Shown one piece after another: positions 46,888-57,769 of a DNA stretch of 64,000 bases (its first letter is position 1; every line of letters begins with the position of its first letter). The position numbers were made by a program, and so were the translations under genes. This stretch comes from Bullera alba. Its lineage: Eukaryota > Basidiomycota > Tremellomycetes > Tremellales > Bulleraceae. The stretch is from positions 806,001 through 870,000 of the forward strand of contig BCIX01000001.1 in assembly GCA_001600095.1 (NCBI GenBank). The letters are read 5' to 3'. Below the pieces are notes generated by a model. That model was not told the origin of the DNA. It saw only the letters and a list, made by a program, of their open reading frames with translations, and made no database searches.

Positions 46888-48197
46888 TTATAGCTTGGAC
46901 TCAGCAACAGACTGGTTGGTGCTAGGACCGCCGGCTCGTTTTGCGATCCATTCGCCCAGGAAGTTGGCAACTTCAGTCGGCGTTGGCTCACACTCGTTGT
47001 GAGGCTCGTGCTTCGCCCTCTGTGCATTGCGTCGTCAATATAACTCTTTCATCCTAGCTGAGTTGACACACCTTGACAGCGTAGAACGTCTTGTCTTGAG
47101 CTGCACACCCATCATGGAACTCCTTCGCCGCTTCGAAGCTGCAGATCGGGTCGTCCTCGCCGTGGTAGACGAGTAGAGGAAGCGCCTTGGGGAATTTGGC
47201 CATTGGTGCAGATGTAACCAGAAGCGCCCCGAGACTGAGCATGTCGGAGATGCCTCTTAGAGAGCCAACGGGCTCGCAAAGGGGATCCGTCTCGACCTTC
47301 TTGTTGGATTCTTCGTTGTAGGAGAGGTCCTACTAGTGTTAGCATCGCCTTTGGAATTGTGCTGGCAACACCCACCTCAGCTTTCAATCCCGAGGGTATG
47401 AGGAAGTTTCCAAGGCCTACATGGGCGAGGAACGTGCCTGGCTTGGTCTGAAAGAAGGGGTTTAGCGCATGGGCCGAACAGTCACAAAAGCTGACTCACT
47501 TTCCAGATCGGCGCCGGATGGGTCTGCTTGACTAACGGACCACCAGCCATGACGCCCGACAGCAAGTTGAGGGTTGATTCCGCTGGAGGAGCGGTCGGTC
47601 TCGTGCAGAAGCCAATGACTTCACCGCCGCCCTATACTCCGTCAGCGAGGATCCTCGGACCGGGTGGAGACAAGCTTACCATACTGAATCCCCAGAGAAA
47701 GAGCTTCTTGCCTTTGGACTGAGCTAGTTGAGAGCGGTATTTGACCCAGAACTCGATATCTGGCATCTGCTTTCCCCATCCCCCGGTAAGTCGTTTGGCG
47801 TTGACCTCGAGTTTGACCTTTTTGCCTTCTGCCTGCCATTGCTTGACTTCTGGCGAGTCGGCAGTGAGGCATTCGAGCGATGTGCGCCCGTGACCTCTTT
47901 GGTCAAAGGCAAAGACGTCAATGTTGTAAGGTGGGGACGCGAGTTTGCGCATGAAATGGTCATATCGAGCGATATGTTCGGAGAACCCTAAAACAGTATG
48001 AGCATATGGACACTGCCGCCTGTCATTGCCCCACTTACCGTGAACGAAGACTACATAGGCAGAGGGCTCGTTGTTCGCCGGCGACCACTGCAACGCATCA
48101 GCAAAGGATGCCCGGAGGGACCTACGTTCGTGGTGAAGAACGGCGTGTTGTCGAGTCCCAGGATGTACTCCTTCTTCACGTTGACAGCGTCAGTCAT
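46888..48197 (-). CDS. YJU3: Monoacylglycerol lipase, Yju3-like serine hydrolase
   Basis: About seven exons beginning MTDAVNVKKEYILGLDN at 48197. The alpha/beta hydrolase core is complete: YVVFVHGFSEHIARYDHF (oxyanion HG), VFAFDQRGHGRTS, the nucleophile elbow LFLWGFSMGGGE (catalytic Ser), VYHGEDDPICS (catalytic Asp) and AKHEPHNE (catalytic His). The family hydrolyses monoacylglycerols on lipid droplets and membranes. Several exons are shorter than 100 nt (for example WSPANNEPSAYVVFVHG), so boundaries are approximate, but the motif order and size (about 310-320 residues) match Yju3/MGLL. It has no transmembrane segment. Confidence 0.88.
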
Positions 48198-48926
48198 GGT
48201 GTGTAGTCTTGGCGAGTAGTCAAGGACAAAAGAAGTCTGGGAGATGCGCGATGTAGTCGACGTCGGTCAACGCACTTATAGCTGAAGTCAGGCTGAAGTA
48301 GGTCCGGTCTTTGGATCAACAAACGATAGCCGAACACGGCGCCCGAGGCTGTCACTGTGCTAGCAAAAAAGGCTGGGTGGCAACCTCGAGCTCAACTACA
48401 AAAAGGTTGATGTCCACCCGGCACTCGCTGCGCTCCTATACATGTCCAATCCTCTTGAAGCCCGAATGCCAAATCAGCCAGATTGATCCGTTGCCGGCCT
48501 ATCTGTCACTCCAGAAGGAGTAAAGAACTGACTTGATTACCGAGCAGAACCAACAACCAAATCGTGAGATCTGGGTGGTGCTCGAACACTCGTGCTAGAG
48601 GAGACTAAAGCATAACGAGGGAGCGCTGACGAGAGGAAACCCGTGATGAAAAACAGACATCTTCCCAAAAGCCACTACAGCGAAAGCGCAGAGCGTTTCC
48701 AGCGTATATAAAGGGGTGCTTGAGCGGGATCAATCGGGTCACTCCACTCTCCTCCTCCACGTCTCGTCCGCCCAACCCGCTTCACACTTGCAACCACTCG
48801 TCTTCCATCCAGAAGTTGCCCAGAAGTGCAACCACAACAGATACAGCACGGAGAGCATAACCCCTCGTATACCCTGAGCAGACGATACCATCAGAACGTA
48901 TACTCAAAAAGGCGGACCACTTCGAG
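48198..48926. promoter_or_regulatory. Divergent spacer with a TATA box before BOS1
   Basis: The 729-bp spacer separates the YJU3-like and BOS1 starts. TATATAAA at 48705-48712 lies about 215 bp before the BOS1 ATG and is followed by a pyrimidine/CA-rich leader (CTCCTCCTCCACGTC region). This is the clearest TATA box in the window. Nothing else distinctive is visible. Confidence 0.6.
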
Positions 48927-49856
48927 ATGAACTCGCTTAATCAACGAGGCAATAAGCACATTGCGAGTCTCAATGTCGACCTGGGCAAGATGGAGGCAGG
49001 AGATGCCGGGCCAAGCATACAGGGTGAGTCGAGCTATGTGCAGGAAGTCATGCTGCCAATGACACCCGACTATAGGCCAGATCACAACTACGCTCGGAGC
49101 TCTGGGGCGGCTGATCGACGACTACGATTCTATGGCCAAGAAGGAGATGGTTACTGCCGCTAGGGAGAAGGCCATGACGTGAGTGACCCGGGCGACACCT
49201 CGCAGCATGGCTTGCCTTACTGACAGCATGCTAGCCGAGTAAGCAAGCTCAAGACAGAACATCAAGACCTCAAACTACGCTTTGACCGTGCAAAATCAGA
49301 AGGCCAGCAAAAGGTGTGTTGTAACATACACGATGGGTTCTGATGCCTATCTAGCAACGGAATGATCTGCTCGGGACCGCATCCTCATCCTCCCAACATC
49401 CATACTCTCCCTCGACGCAAGCATTCCAACGGCGGGGCACGAGCTCAAACACGGCTATCCCTGGATCACCCATACACGAGTCACCATTCGCTCCTAATGC
49501 CTCGACTTACTCTGGTCCTACGGGTAGACAGGACTTTGCACTACGAGAGCACACTTTCCTCCAAGAAAGCGAAAACTCGATCGACCAGTATATCGCCCAA
49601 GGCAGGGCTGTCCTGGATAATCTGGTAGAGCAGCGGGGCATCTTGAAGGGAACAAAGAGGAAGTTGTTGGATACAGCCAACACCTTGGGGCTTAGCAGGG
49701 AGACTATCAACTGGGTGGAGAGACGGACGTGGGTAGTCTTACTAGTGACTTGAGCTCGAGCTGACCCCACACAGGAAGCAGGATGCGTGGATCTTCGGCG
49801 CCGGGGCAACGTTCACCTTGTTCAGCTTTTGGGCGATCTGGCATTACCTCGGATAG
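48927..49856 (+). CDS. BOS1: Bos1, Golgi Qb-SNARE (membrin/GOSR2)
   Basis: Five exons starting MNSLNQRGNKHIASLNVDLG. The acceptor at 49073 gives QGQITTTLGALGRLIDDYDS, the typical early helix. A Ser/Pro-rich linker follows, then the SNARE helix around QYIAQGRAVLDNLVEQRGIL and KGTKRKLLDTANTLGLSRET, with the central layer Gln in VEQ. The C-terminal anchor WIFGAGATFTLFSFWAIW ends HYLG. Bos1 drives fusion of ER-derived vesicles with the Golgi together with Sed5, Bet1 and Sec22. The total is about 240 residues, the normal size. Confidence 0.9.
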
Positions 49857-50125
49857 ACCTGTATAAACGACGATAACGATGTGACGAACTCGACACGAAG
49901 CGGTGGAAATCATCGGACCGAGCGAGGCTTACAGTAGCCCTAAGTGTGTCCCTGGCGAGGCGACAATGAGAGCAGCAAGAGCAGCGGTTATACTATTTAG
50001 TGACCTTACGATGACAGCCTATTCTCAGCCACACGGATCCCGCTTACACCTCTCAGCCATGCTGCGGCAAGCCGGTAAGATCCGTGGGTCACGAACAAAT
50101 GGACAAGCTAAGCTAGGCGCAAGGG

Positions 50126-51591
50126 TTAAAAGTCCAGCCTGTCCCTCAGGCATTGCACGGTCTCTGTGATCGTGTCCTCCCATCCGGTGTACTCGACTCC
50201 CAGTACCTTGGCGGCTTTCTCCCCCGAACCGATGTTGGCTCCTTGGACAATTTCATCGTGTTTCCCTGATCGACCGATAGGAACTTCCTGCAGATCTGGG
50301 AATCGATCATGGAGGATCTAAGTCACGTTCAGCGGCGAGTTCACTTACAATCCACTCACATCACAATAATCCTGTTCAGAGATGACGCCGCCGCACAGGA
50401 TGAATCTCTCTCCTCCGGCCTCTTCGATGCTCAAGGCTTTCAGGACACCACTGGCAACTATGAGATCAGCCGTATCCATCCGACCTAGTACTCACCATCC
50501 TTGACGTTTACGAAGCCTTCCGGGGATGGCTCAATGTCATCCTCTCCTTTCTCACCATTGGCCCAAGGATAGAGATGGCCTGACAAAGGTCGGTCAGTTC
50601 GGTGTCACATGGCAAATGCCATACTCGCTTGCCCATGAGTTGAGGGTCTCCGGACCATGTAGCTCGTGAATGAAGCTCCCGAAGACCTGACAATGATGTT
50701 CATCAGTCAAATTTTGGAACAGGAATGAGTCGACTTACTCGGTCCGGACAAATTGCCACAGCGTCAAATGTCAGAGACTCATCTCGGCAGAATTCTGACC
50801 ATAGTCAGTCCAGACGTCCTACTTGGTAGCGACTCAACGACACTCACCCCACAGCGCCCTCTCGGCGAGCGTCTTACTCGCCCCATATACGCTGCCACCC
50901 GGGGCGTCATCCCCTTTCTGCTGTACGATCTCGACGTCCTGGTCATTCCAATCGGATTCGGTAACGCTAAGAAGGTCAATGTCGACATTCGTTCTGCGTA
51001 GCACCGGGCAGCGATTCACGTGTGGCCCTTCATTTCGGTCAAGGTGCTGTATACCGCGGCGATACTGGAGATCAAGATGACTCGCTTGACACTGGACCTG
51101 CCGGGAGTCAGGCGAGTCCTCTCGTATTGGTTGAAGACTTACTGCGACTGTGCGCTAATCAGGAGCTCTCTGGTCGAGTTGACGGCGATATCGAGGTATG
51201 CCTGGACCCCGGGATAGTCGGTCGGTTTGATGGGAGATGCCGCATGGACAATCGCATCGACTCCGGTGATAGCTTCGTCGAAAGCCCCTGCCTGTCGCTC
51301 ATTCAGCAATGATGCAACATCATTTGCAACCAGAGAGACATGATCTTACCTTGGAGATACCCTCGACTACAGCGTATTCGAACGGCAGGCCGTTGAAGAG
51401 GTTGCCAAGGTACATACCCTTCTCCTTGGTGCGGACTGTGCCCGTGACTTGATACCCGGTGCTCAACAGCTCTCGGATCAAGGCTCTACTCCAGCTCAGC
51501 GGGATTATGAGGGGCCGGGGACAACTTACGAAGCGACGAAGCCGTTGGCTCCAGTGACCAGGATTTTGCTCCTGGCGGGGATAGCTGGCAT
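50126..51591 (-). CDS. GRE2-like NAD(P)-dependent ketone/aldehyde reductase, copy A
   Basis: Several exons starting MPAIPARSKILVTGANGFVA at 51591. The extended-SDR cofactor motif TGANGFVAS is followed by QVTGTVRTKEKGMYL (NADP-type Arg) and, in a later exon, the active-site SVYGASKTLAERALW (Tyr and Lys of YxxxK). It ends TVQCLRDRLDF. The family includes yeast Gre2 (methylglyoxal/isovaleraldehyde reductase) and plant dihydroflavonol reductases. The substrate cannot be set from the sequence. Copy B, 250 bp downstream in the same orientation, ends with the closely similar DTIACLRERLKF, so the two are tandem paralogues. The upstream open frame extends further, but the ATG at 51591 is immediately before the cofactor motif. 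Confidence 0.8.
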
Positions 51592-51841
51592 ATTGGTCCG
51601 TCTCAGATTTCGGATGGTCGAGAAGGTAAATTGGACGATGAAGTGACACACCCCAATGACCTGGAGGACCCCTGCTGTGTGGACTGCTGGACCGTGAACT
51701 CGTGAGTCTGCAGACGACATGCATCAAAGGTGTGAGGACAAAGGACACGATCGCCGTCCGCGAAGACTATATGACGTCGACAGATCATGCACATGCATTC
51801 GTATTGACACGTCTAGATCCATATACCTTTATTCGCAAGGC

Positions 51842-53359
51842 TCAGAACTTCAGTCGCTCCCTCAGACAGGCGATGGTGTCCACGAGCGTCTTCTCGAGAG
51901 GTGTGTATGTGATACCCAGCACCTCCTCAGCTTTGGACCCTACGCAGATGCAGGCGTCCTCGTATGCCTTTGAATGATCCATTCCAGCGCCAGTGGGCAC
52001 ATTTGGCAAGTCGCTGAAATGCTTGTGTAGAACCTGCAGTGTGTCAGTCATATCAAAGTCGAATCTGTCTGAAGAGACTTACATCGCAGTAATCCTGCTC
52101 GGAGCAGAGGTCGTTGTAGACGATGAAACGCTGGCCAGCGGCTTCGGGGAGTGTCAGTGCCCGAAGTTGGGCTTGGACCACTGTGACAAAGTGTTCAGTA
52201 TCGTGGTAGGCCTCAGGGATTTTATTGACACTGCTCACCATCGTCGATGTATACGAATCCGTCGACTTTGATAGATTTCAAGTCTTCCTCTTTCTTCTGT
52301 CCACTGGCCCACTTGTACACATGACCTATTGTCATGTCAGCTCATGAACAGCATTACAACCACAATCGAGCCGCTTTGATAGCCACCCGCCGCTTCACTC
52401 ACTAGCCCAGGAGTTGAGACTGTCAGGCGAGTTGACTTGGTGTATGAAATCGCCGTAGACCCATTGCCATCAGCTCACTCTGTTTACTTTATGAGCGAGA
52501 GCTCACTCTTGTTGGACAGAGGGACACACCATCCCAACCTGGTTGCTGATCCTTGATATAGGCTGCCACGATATCAGCGGACCAAGCGAGCAAGCACAAC
52601 GTAATAGCTAGTAGTGGCACCCACCCCAGAAGGCCTTCTCGGTCAACGTCTTGGCTGCCATGTAAACGCTCCCCCGGGGGGCATCCCACCCTTTCTCCTT
52701 AACAAGCTTGATGGACAGATCATTCCAGTCCTTCTCGGTGAACCTGAATCTTCGATATCAGTTGAGGCCTCGAGTTCGTCGACGGGATTCGAGGACTCAC
52801 TTGCGGCCCTAGCTGTCCTCCGAGGCGGTGATTACAGCCGCGCAGCTGGACACGAGGACAACTCGCTTCACTCTTCATATCAGTCAGTATCTGGCGAGTC
52901 ACAGTCTCGCTTAGAACACTACTCACTTGGTCTGTTTGATACTGTGCAAAAAGACCTTGTAAGGCTTTCACAGACAATCTGCCCGACTCCTCTGGGTCTT
53001 CAAAGCCGGTACCGACGAAAGCAGAATGTACGACCGCATCGACATCCAGAACTGCTTGCTCGAAGCTCCCTTCCTACCTCAACATCAGTGATATGCTCTC
53101 GGCGAGTGAAGGGCTCCACGTAGATCAGACTGACGTCCGCAATGTCCTCTACAACGATGAACTCGAAGTTGTCGGAATTGTACAGCTGTTGCAGGTATTC
53201 GCCCTTCTCCCTGCTCCTCACAGTTCCTCTGACGCGGAACTCGTTGTTTAGAAGGGTTTGGATGGTTGAGCTAGACGACTCCATCAGCCAAAGTCACCCG
53301 AGGTTGACTCACGAGGCGATGAAGCTGTTCGCTCCTGTTACCAGGACAAGGTCGCCCAT
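51842..53359 (-). CDS. GRE2-like NAD(P)-dependent reductase, copy B
   Basis: The start MGDLVLVTGANSFIAS at 53359 places the cofactor loop at the very N-terminus; the second Gly of the usual TGANGF is Ser. Further blocks: RVRGTVRSREKGEYLQQL, VDAVVHSAFVG, SVYMAAKTLTEKAFW (YxxxK active site) and FVYIDDVVQAQLRALTLPE. The C-terminus is LEKTLVDTIACLRERLKF. It is about 50% similar by eye to copy A in comparable segments. Together the pair suggests expansion of carbonyl-stress or secondary-metabolite reductases. Introns are short and frequent, so internal exon edges are approximate. Confidence 0.8.
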
Positions 53360-53692
53360 GACGAGAACGGGCATATGGTAATGGTCAATGTGAACGAGTT
53401 GATTCAGTTAGCACAAGTGCCTTCTTTTTGATCACGATATATCAGACATAGGTCAGACAGGACATCAGCGGTGTCGATTCAGATGCTGATTAGGAGTGGT
53501 CTTTTGTTCAGATTGATCGTCACCGATCAAAGCCATTCAAAGGATCACTAGTACGTACTCGTGATGAAACACGTTTCAGGTGTGGGATCTACTCATCACC
53601 TATTACAGTAAGTGCCTGTAGCTACTCGTAGTCCAATGTACCCGCTTCTCTGAATCTGTATAGGACCACTATTCCATGGCAGGAGAACACGC
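53360..53692. other. Spacer between reductase B and AUH gene
   Basis: The 333 bp contain the reductase B promoter and AUH 3' end. AT-rich tracts (TTTTTGATCACGATATATC at about 53425) are present; nothing else is recognised. Confidence 0.4.
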
Positions 53693-54933
53693 TCACTTGC
53701 CAGTGAACACCGCTCTCCGCTTCTCTGTAAACGCTCGAAGGCCCTCATTCCTATCTTCTGTCAGGAGCACGTCGTTGTACACCCTCCGCTCCAGATCCAG
53801 GCCTTCTTCCAGGAGTGTGTATGGTGCTGCATCGATGGCCGTTTTGGCAGCTCGCAAGGCGAGAGGGGCTACGTACAAGTCAGTACGACTGGAGTCGGTT
53901 GCATAGGCCAGAAAGAGCAGACTTGCCTGAGGTGAGCATCTGCCTTGCGAGGAGCAAGCTCTGGCTCCAAGCAGTTTCCGGCTCTCTGGCATATATATTC
54001 AGTAGACCTAGATGGTACCAGCACGTTAGCTAGCTCTCCATATACAGGTACTGTACAGAGTCGGTCCGAAAGACTCACCTATCCTCTCTGCCTCCTCTCC
54101 CGTCAATCTCCTTCCGGTGAAGATCAGCTCTTTCGCTTTCGATACCCCGACGAGCTTGGTCAACCGCTGGGTACCTCCTGCACCGGGTATGATTCCCAGC
54201 TTGGTCTCCGGTAGGGCCATTACAGTGTCTTTACCTACACCGCAGCTCTTCGTCAGCCTTTCTGGAGTAGATAGGGGTCTGATCCGGGACTCACCTCCCA
54301 CCCTCAGGTCACATCCCAGGGCAAGTTCTGTACCTCCGCCCAGAGCAAAGCCATCAACGACCGCTATTGTGGGTATCTTGAGCTGTTCGAGCTCTCCCAC
54401 CAGGCCCCTCAGCGAGTCAAGAAAGTCGGAAACTTGGGATTGGGTCATCGACTTCCGTTCCTTCAGATCGGCTCCGGCGCAAAATGCTCCTGGATGAGGA
54501 GTGTATAATAGCAAGACCCGAGCACTAAGAGGGTCTCAGCTGCAGATTCCTACGCGGAATCCCTTCGCAGCTGGATGCATAGAAGGCGATAGTTCTGGGG
54601 GATGTAAGGGCCTCTCGCCTGACGTACCCTGATATTGAGCCGACTTTGGCTATACCATCCCTCATTTCCTGATGGCCTTCAGCTCCGCTGGCGATCTTGG
54701 TCTCATGTGCTACCTACCTGTACCATCCTCACGCTCAGTGCATTCTTGGCCTCTTTCCTATCCATGACCAAGCACATCGTCCCATCCAGCTCCTCGGCTT
54801 TCTCTCCGGTGTAGTTCGCCAGTAATGGCTGGAGATATGCGTGCGGTGGTGTCTGTGTCGCGATGGACCGCCTCTGAACGACCCGAGAAGCATGTCGACC
54901 AGTGCTCAGAAGTGCAGTTGTCCTGTTCAGCAT
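53693..54933 (-). CDS. Mitochondrial enoyl-CoA hydratase, AUH-like (methylglutaconyl-CoA hydratase)
   Basis: The start MLNRTTALLSTGRHASRVVQ at 54933 yields an Arg/Ser-rich mitochondrial presequence; an upstream in-frame ATG exists at 55044. Crotonase motifs: MCLVMDRKEAKNALSVRMVQ, GAFCAGADLKERK (oxyanion hole), DGFALGGGTELALGCDLRV and VMALPETKLGIIPGAGGTQR with the catalytic Glu. LTGEEAERIG and ALRAAKTAIDAAPY complete the AUH pattern. In family members this hydrates 3-methylglutaconyl-CoA in leucine breakdown. Several short exons are involved. It is the second crotonase in the window after HIBCH, but 40 kb away. Confidence 0.85.
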
Positions 54934-55155
54934 TGTGCCCAGTAGTGGTTGAGGGAGGTAGACAAGAAACAAGAATCGCAATGACCAGAAACTGAGTGAC
55001 CCGAACGCGGTCGTCCGGGTATAAGCTCCGGCCGGGCTCGACATCTTCGCCCCCGTTCACACGACCCGTTGGAAGAGACAATATTCATAGGTGTACTGCT
55101 CTACAGCAGCAATGATGAGACTGATACTACTATGCACTACTGCTCACTTCACACA

Positions 55156-57182
55156 CTACTCTGTGTTGACCTCTGCTGGTGTAGCAGGCTTGAATTCCCC
55201 AGCTGTAGGGTTCAGCTTTTTCTCCTCTGCCGATGCAGCGACTCCAAACTTCTTGCTCCTGTTCATGCCATTGCCAATGCCCCCTACGGTAGTCTTGCTA
55301 AACCCATACTTCGATGCCTTCGTCGGCGGCCTCGATTTTGGATGCGAGAATCGACAGTCGGCTAGATACAAATCAGCAAATATCCCAATCAGACTTATTG
55401 TTGGCCGAACTCACGCCGCGTGCACCGCTCGCCATAACGACACGTCACTTCTCGTTTGCTATCGTCGAGCGGACCGTCCATGAGCGATTTCGACGACAGT
55501 ACCACTTCGACATCGCCGTCGTCTCCGTCTGAAACTTCTCCGGCACCAGCAGCGATCTCCTCGGCCTTCTTTGCCTTCGCCTCTTTCGCAGCTTTCGCAG
55601 CAGTCAAAGCGGGTGGTGGGATCGGATTGCCCTCGGCATCTTCATGTCGGAACGCGCACGCTGGATTGGTGCAATTTTGGTACTTGCACAAGAGCCGACT
55701 AGGTCCAGCAGACTCGCCTTGAAGGGATCAGCATGGCATTCAGGCCACACGAAGCGCGCAGGAAACTCACCTAGTACTGCCGCCGGACTGACGTGACTCT
55801 TGATACACTCCTTGTCCTTGCAATCCTTTGCTTCCTCACAAGGCTCCTCGCTAAGCACCATGCCCGTCTGCTCGTCGGCCACAGGGCTTGGGTGCGAATA
55901 CGTGCACCTGGCGTTGCTGCATCCGACCGAGAATCGGCACAATATCGTCGAACTGGGTTTGGCGGGTATAGGACCCAAAGATCCCGTTGTGGGAGTAATG
56001 CTGGAGACAGAGTGCGAGCCGAGCTTGGTGCCTTGTGGCAACTTGGCAGGAGGTGGTGGGCGTGCTGGTCGGACGGGTCTGATTGGTGGAGCTACCGCCG
56101 CGGCTTGCTTCTCCTGAAACGCAGAGAGTCAGCGACGTCTCAACTTATCATCTCATCTACTCACCTCTGACATCTTGGACATCATCTGGCTCATTTGCGC
56201 CATATTCGCCTGCATCATCATCATCTGGGCCATCATCTCCTGCTGGCCCGGTGGGAAGAAGCCTCCGAAGCCTGGCTGCATCATCTGAGGGTTGTTGAAT
56301 CCCTGTTGGTTGTTGCCTATGACAATGTCAATCAGTAGTGCTTAGTTTGAACATCATCGCTATACTCACCCATGTTACCCATATTCATGTTACCCATTTG
56401 GCCATTCGGCATATGGTTTGCAGGTCCTCTGCCGCCCGCCATTCCTCGTATAGGCAATCCTCCTCTGCCTGGACCGACGTTCGAGTTTCGGCCGCCCAAC
56501 CTATCCGCCAGACTCCTGCCCTCGGCACCCATTCTCGGTCCTGAGGGCGCATTCTCTGGTATCCTCCTCTTATTGCCGTGATCCTCGCCGCCGCCGCCGA
56601 GTTTTCGCTTCTCGGGCTGGGTAAGCGTTCCCAGCGCAGTGCTGAGCAATCTGGATCCTCCGCTAGCCCCGCTCGAGGTCGGGTGGGACGACGTGACCGG
56701 TGATCCAGAGGGTGCTGGAGCCGGCTCTGGCGATGGTGACCGCCGTCTAGGTCGGGTGATATCCTCTGCTTTGTCAAAGAGCCAGTCGAGGAATCGAGGG
56801 TCAAAGTCGGATCCAACAACTGCACGCGTGGTCAGCTTGGCCTCAGGCCCTGGTGTGAGGCACTCACGATCATCCATTTCCGTCTGTACTCGCTCTATAC
56901 AGGAATCAGTATGTGCTACTAGAGATAACTCATTTAGACGGACCTTGGGTGCTACCGTTGGCTGACAGCATCGTCAGCGGGATCCTCGACATGTATCCAG
57001 GACAACTCACCTAGTAAAACCGTAATGTACTCCGCCATGACACTGTCTGTAGCACTTGTCAGCTCATAACCCCACACACTGGTCGTTGACTTACCATCTG
57101 GCTCGGCCCATTCTCTCCTCTCCAGCTCTCTCTGGACTTCAGCTTGAAGCTGTGCCTGTTGCTCGGCATCCATTTGCGCCAT
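55156..57182 (-). CDS. NAB2: Nab2-like nuclear poly(A)-binding CCCH zinc-finger protein
   Basis: The start MAQMDAEQQAQLQAEVQREL at 57182 begins an N-terminal PWI-like helical region continuing into SVMAEYITVLLGE and FLDWLFDKAED. A Gly/Arg/Met/Gln-rich middle follows (GMAGGRGPANHMPN, MMQANMAQMSQMM). At least four CCCH fingers close the protein: CRFSVGCSNARCTYSH, CEEAKDCKDKECIKSH, CKYQNCTNPACAFRH and CRYGERCTRADCRFSH. This matches Nab2/ZC3H14, which binds poly(A) tails and controls their length and mRNA export. It ends ATPAEVNTE. A 22-bp palindrome lies 264 bp upstream of its start. Confidence 0.88.
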
Positions 57183-57769
57183 TCTGCTCCTTCTGCTTAT
57201 ACAGTCTCCTGGTTTTCGTGTGCAGTTGTCAGGTGAAATTTTGAGGATGTCGGATGTCCTTCACAGCCTTGTTGAGCTAGTCGTTGACGTATAGGGTACG
57301 AGGAGATCACTTGCAGTATGGTTGGAGTATGGTCAAAGGAAGCCTAGTCATGCAGATTACAGGCTGCAGCATGCAGCTCGATGGGTGCGGACGACGAAAC
57401 TTAACTTAATTCGGCCCACCAGGTAACAGAGTGGCAAATCGCCATGTGGCCACTGGCCAGTGGCCACTGGGCAGTGATCGATGATCGATGATCTGCTGTC
57501 TATAGCATCTGTCACACTACCTTGCCCGGAATTGCGGATCTCTTGCAGGCCACCGCTTCACTGCGGATCTGCGACACCCTATCTACACAGCGAGTCATGG
57601 TGGCAGCCGGGAGTGGATTCCCAGTGCTTATATCGGGTTTCATGCAGCCGACAAGTGGTCCTGCCTCTAGTCCACTGTAGCACACTCGCTCGTAAAACTG
57701 TTCTACATTATGACACTGCTCTAAGTATTATGATTCTCATTTCTCTATAGTTAACCTCTCCTCCAGACA
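57183..57769. other. Spacer upstream of NAB2 with a 22-bp palindrome
   Basis: The 587-bp spacer holds the NAB2 promoter and the 3' end of the MFS gene. The palindrome (57446-57467) is followed at 57475-57493 by a 7-bp-period run, TGATCGA repeated two and a half times. No gene is seen. Confidence 0.6.
57446..57467. repeat. 22-bp perfect palindrome
   Basis: The half GTGGCCACTGG (57446-57456) is followed directly by its reverse complement CCAGTGGCCAC (57457-57467), with no spacer. Within it TGGCCA recurs, so it is also two overlapping copies of the shorter palindrome TGGCCA. It lies in the NAB2 promoter region. Confidence 0.9.
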
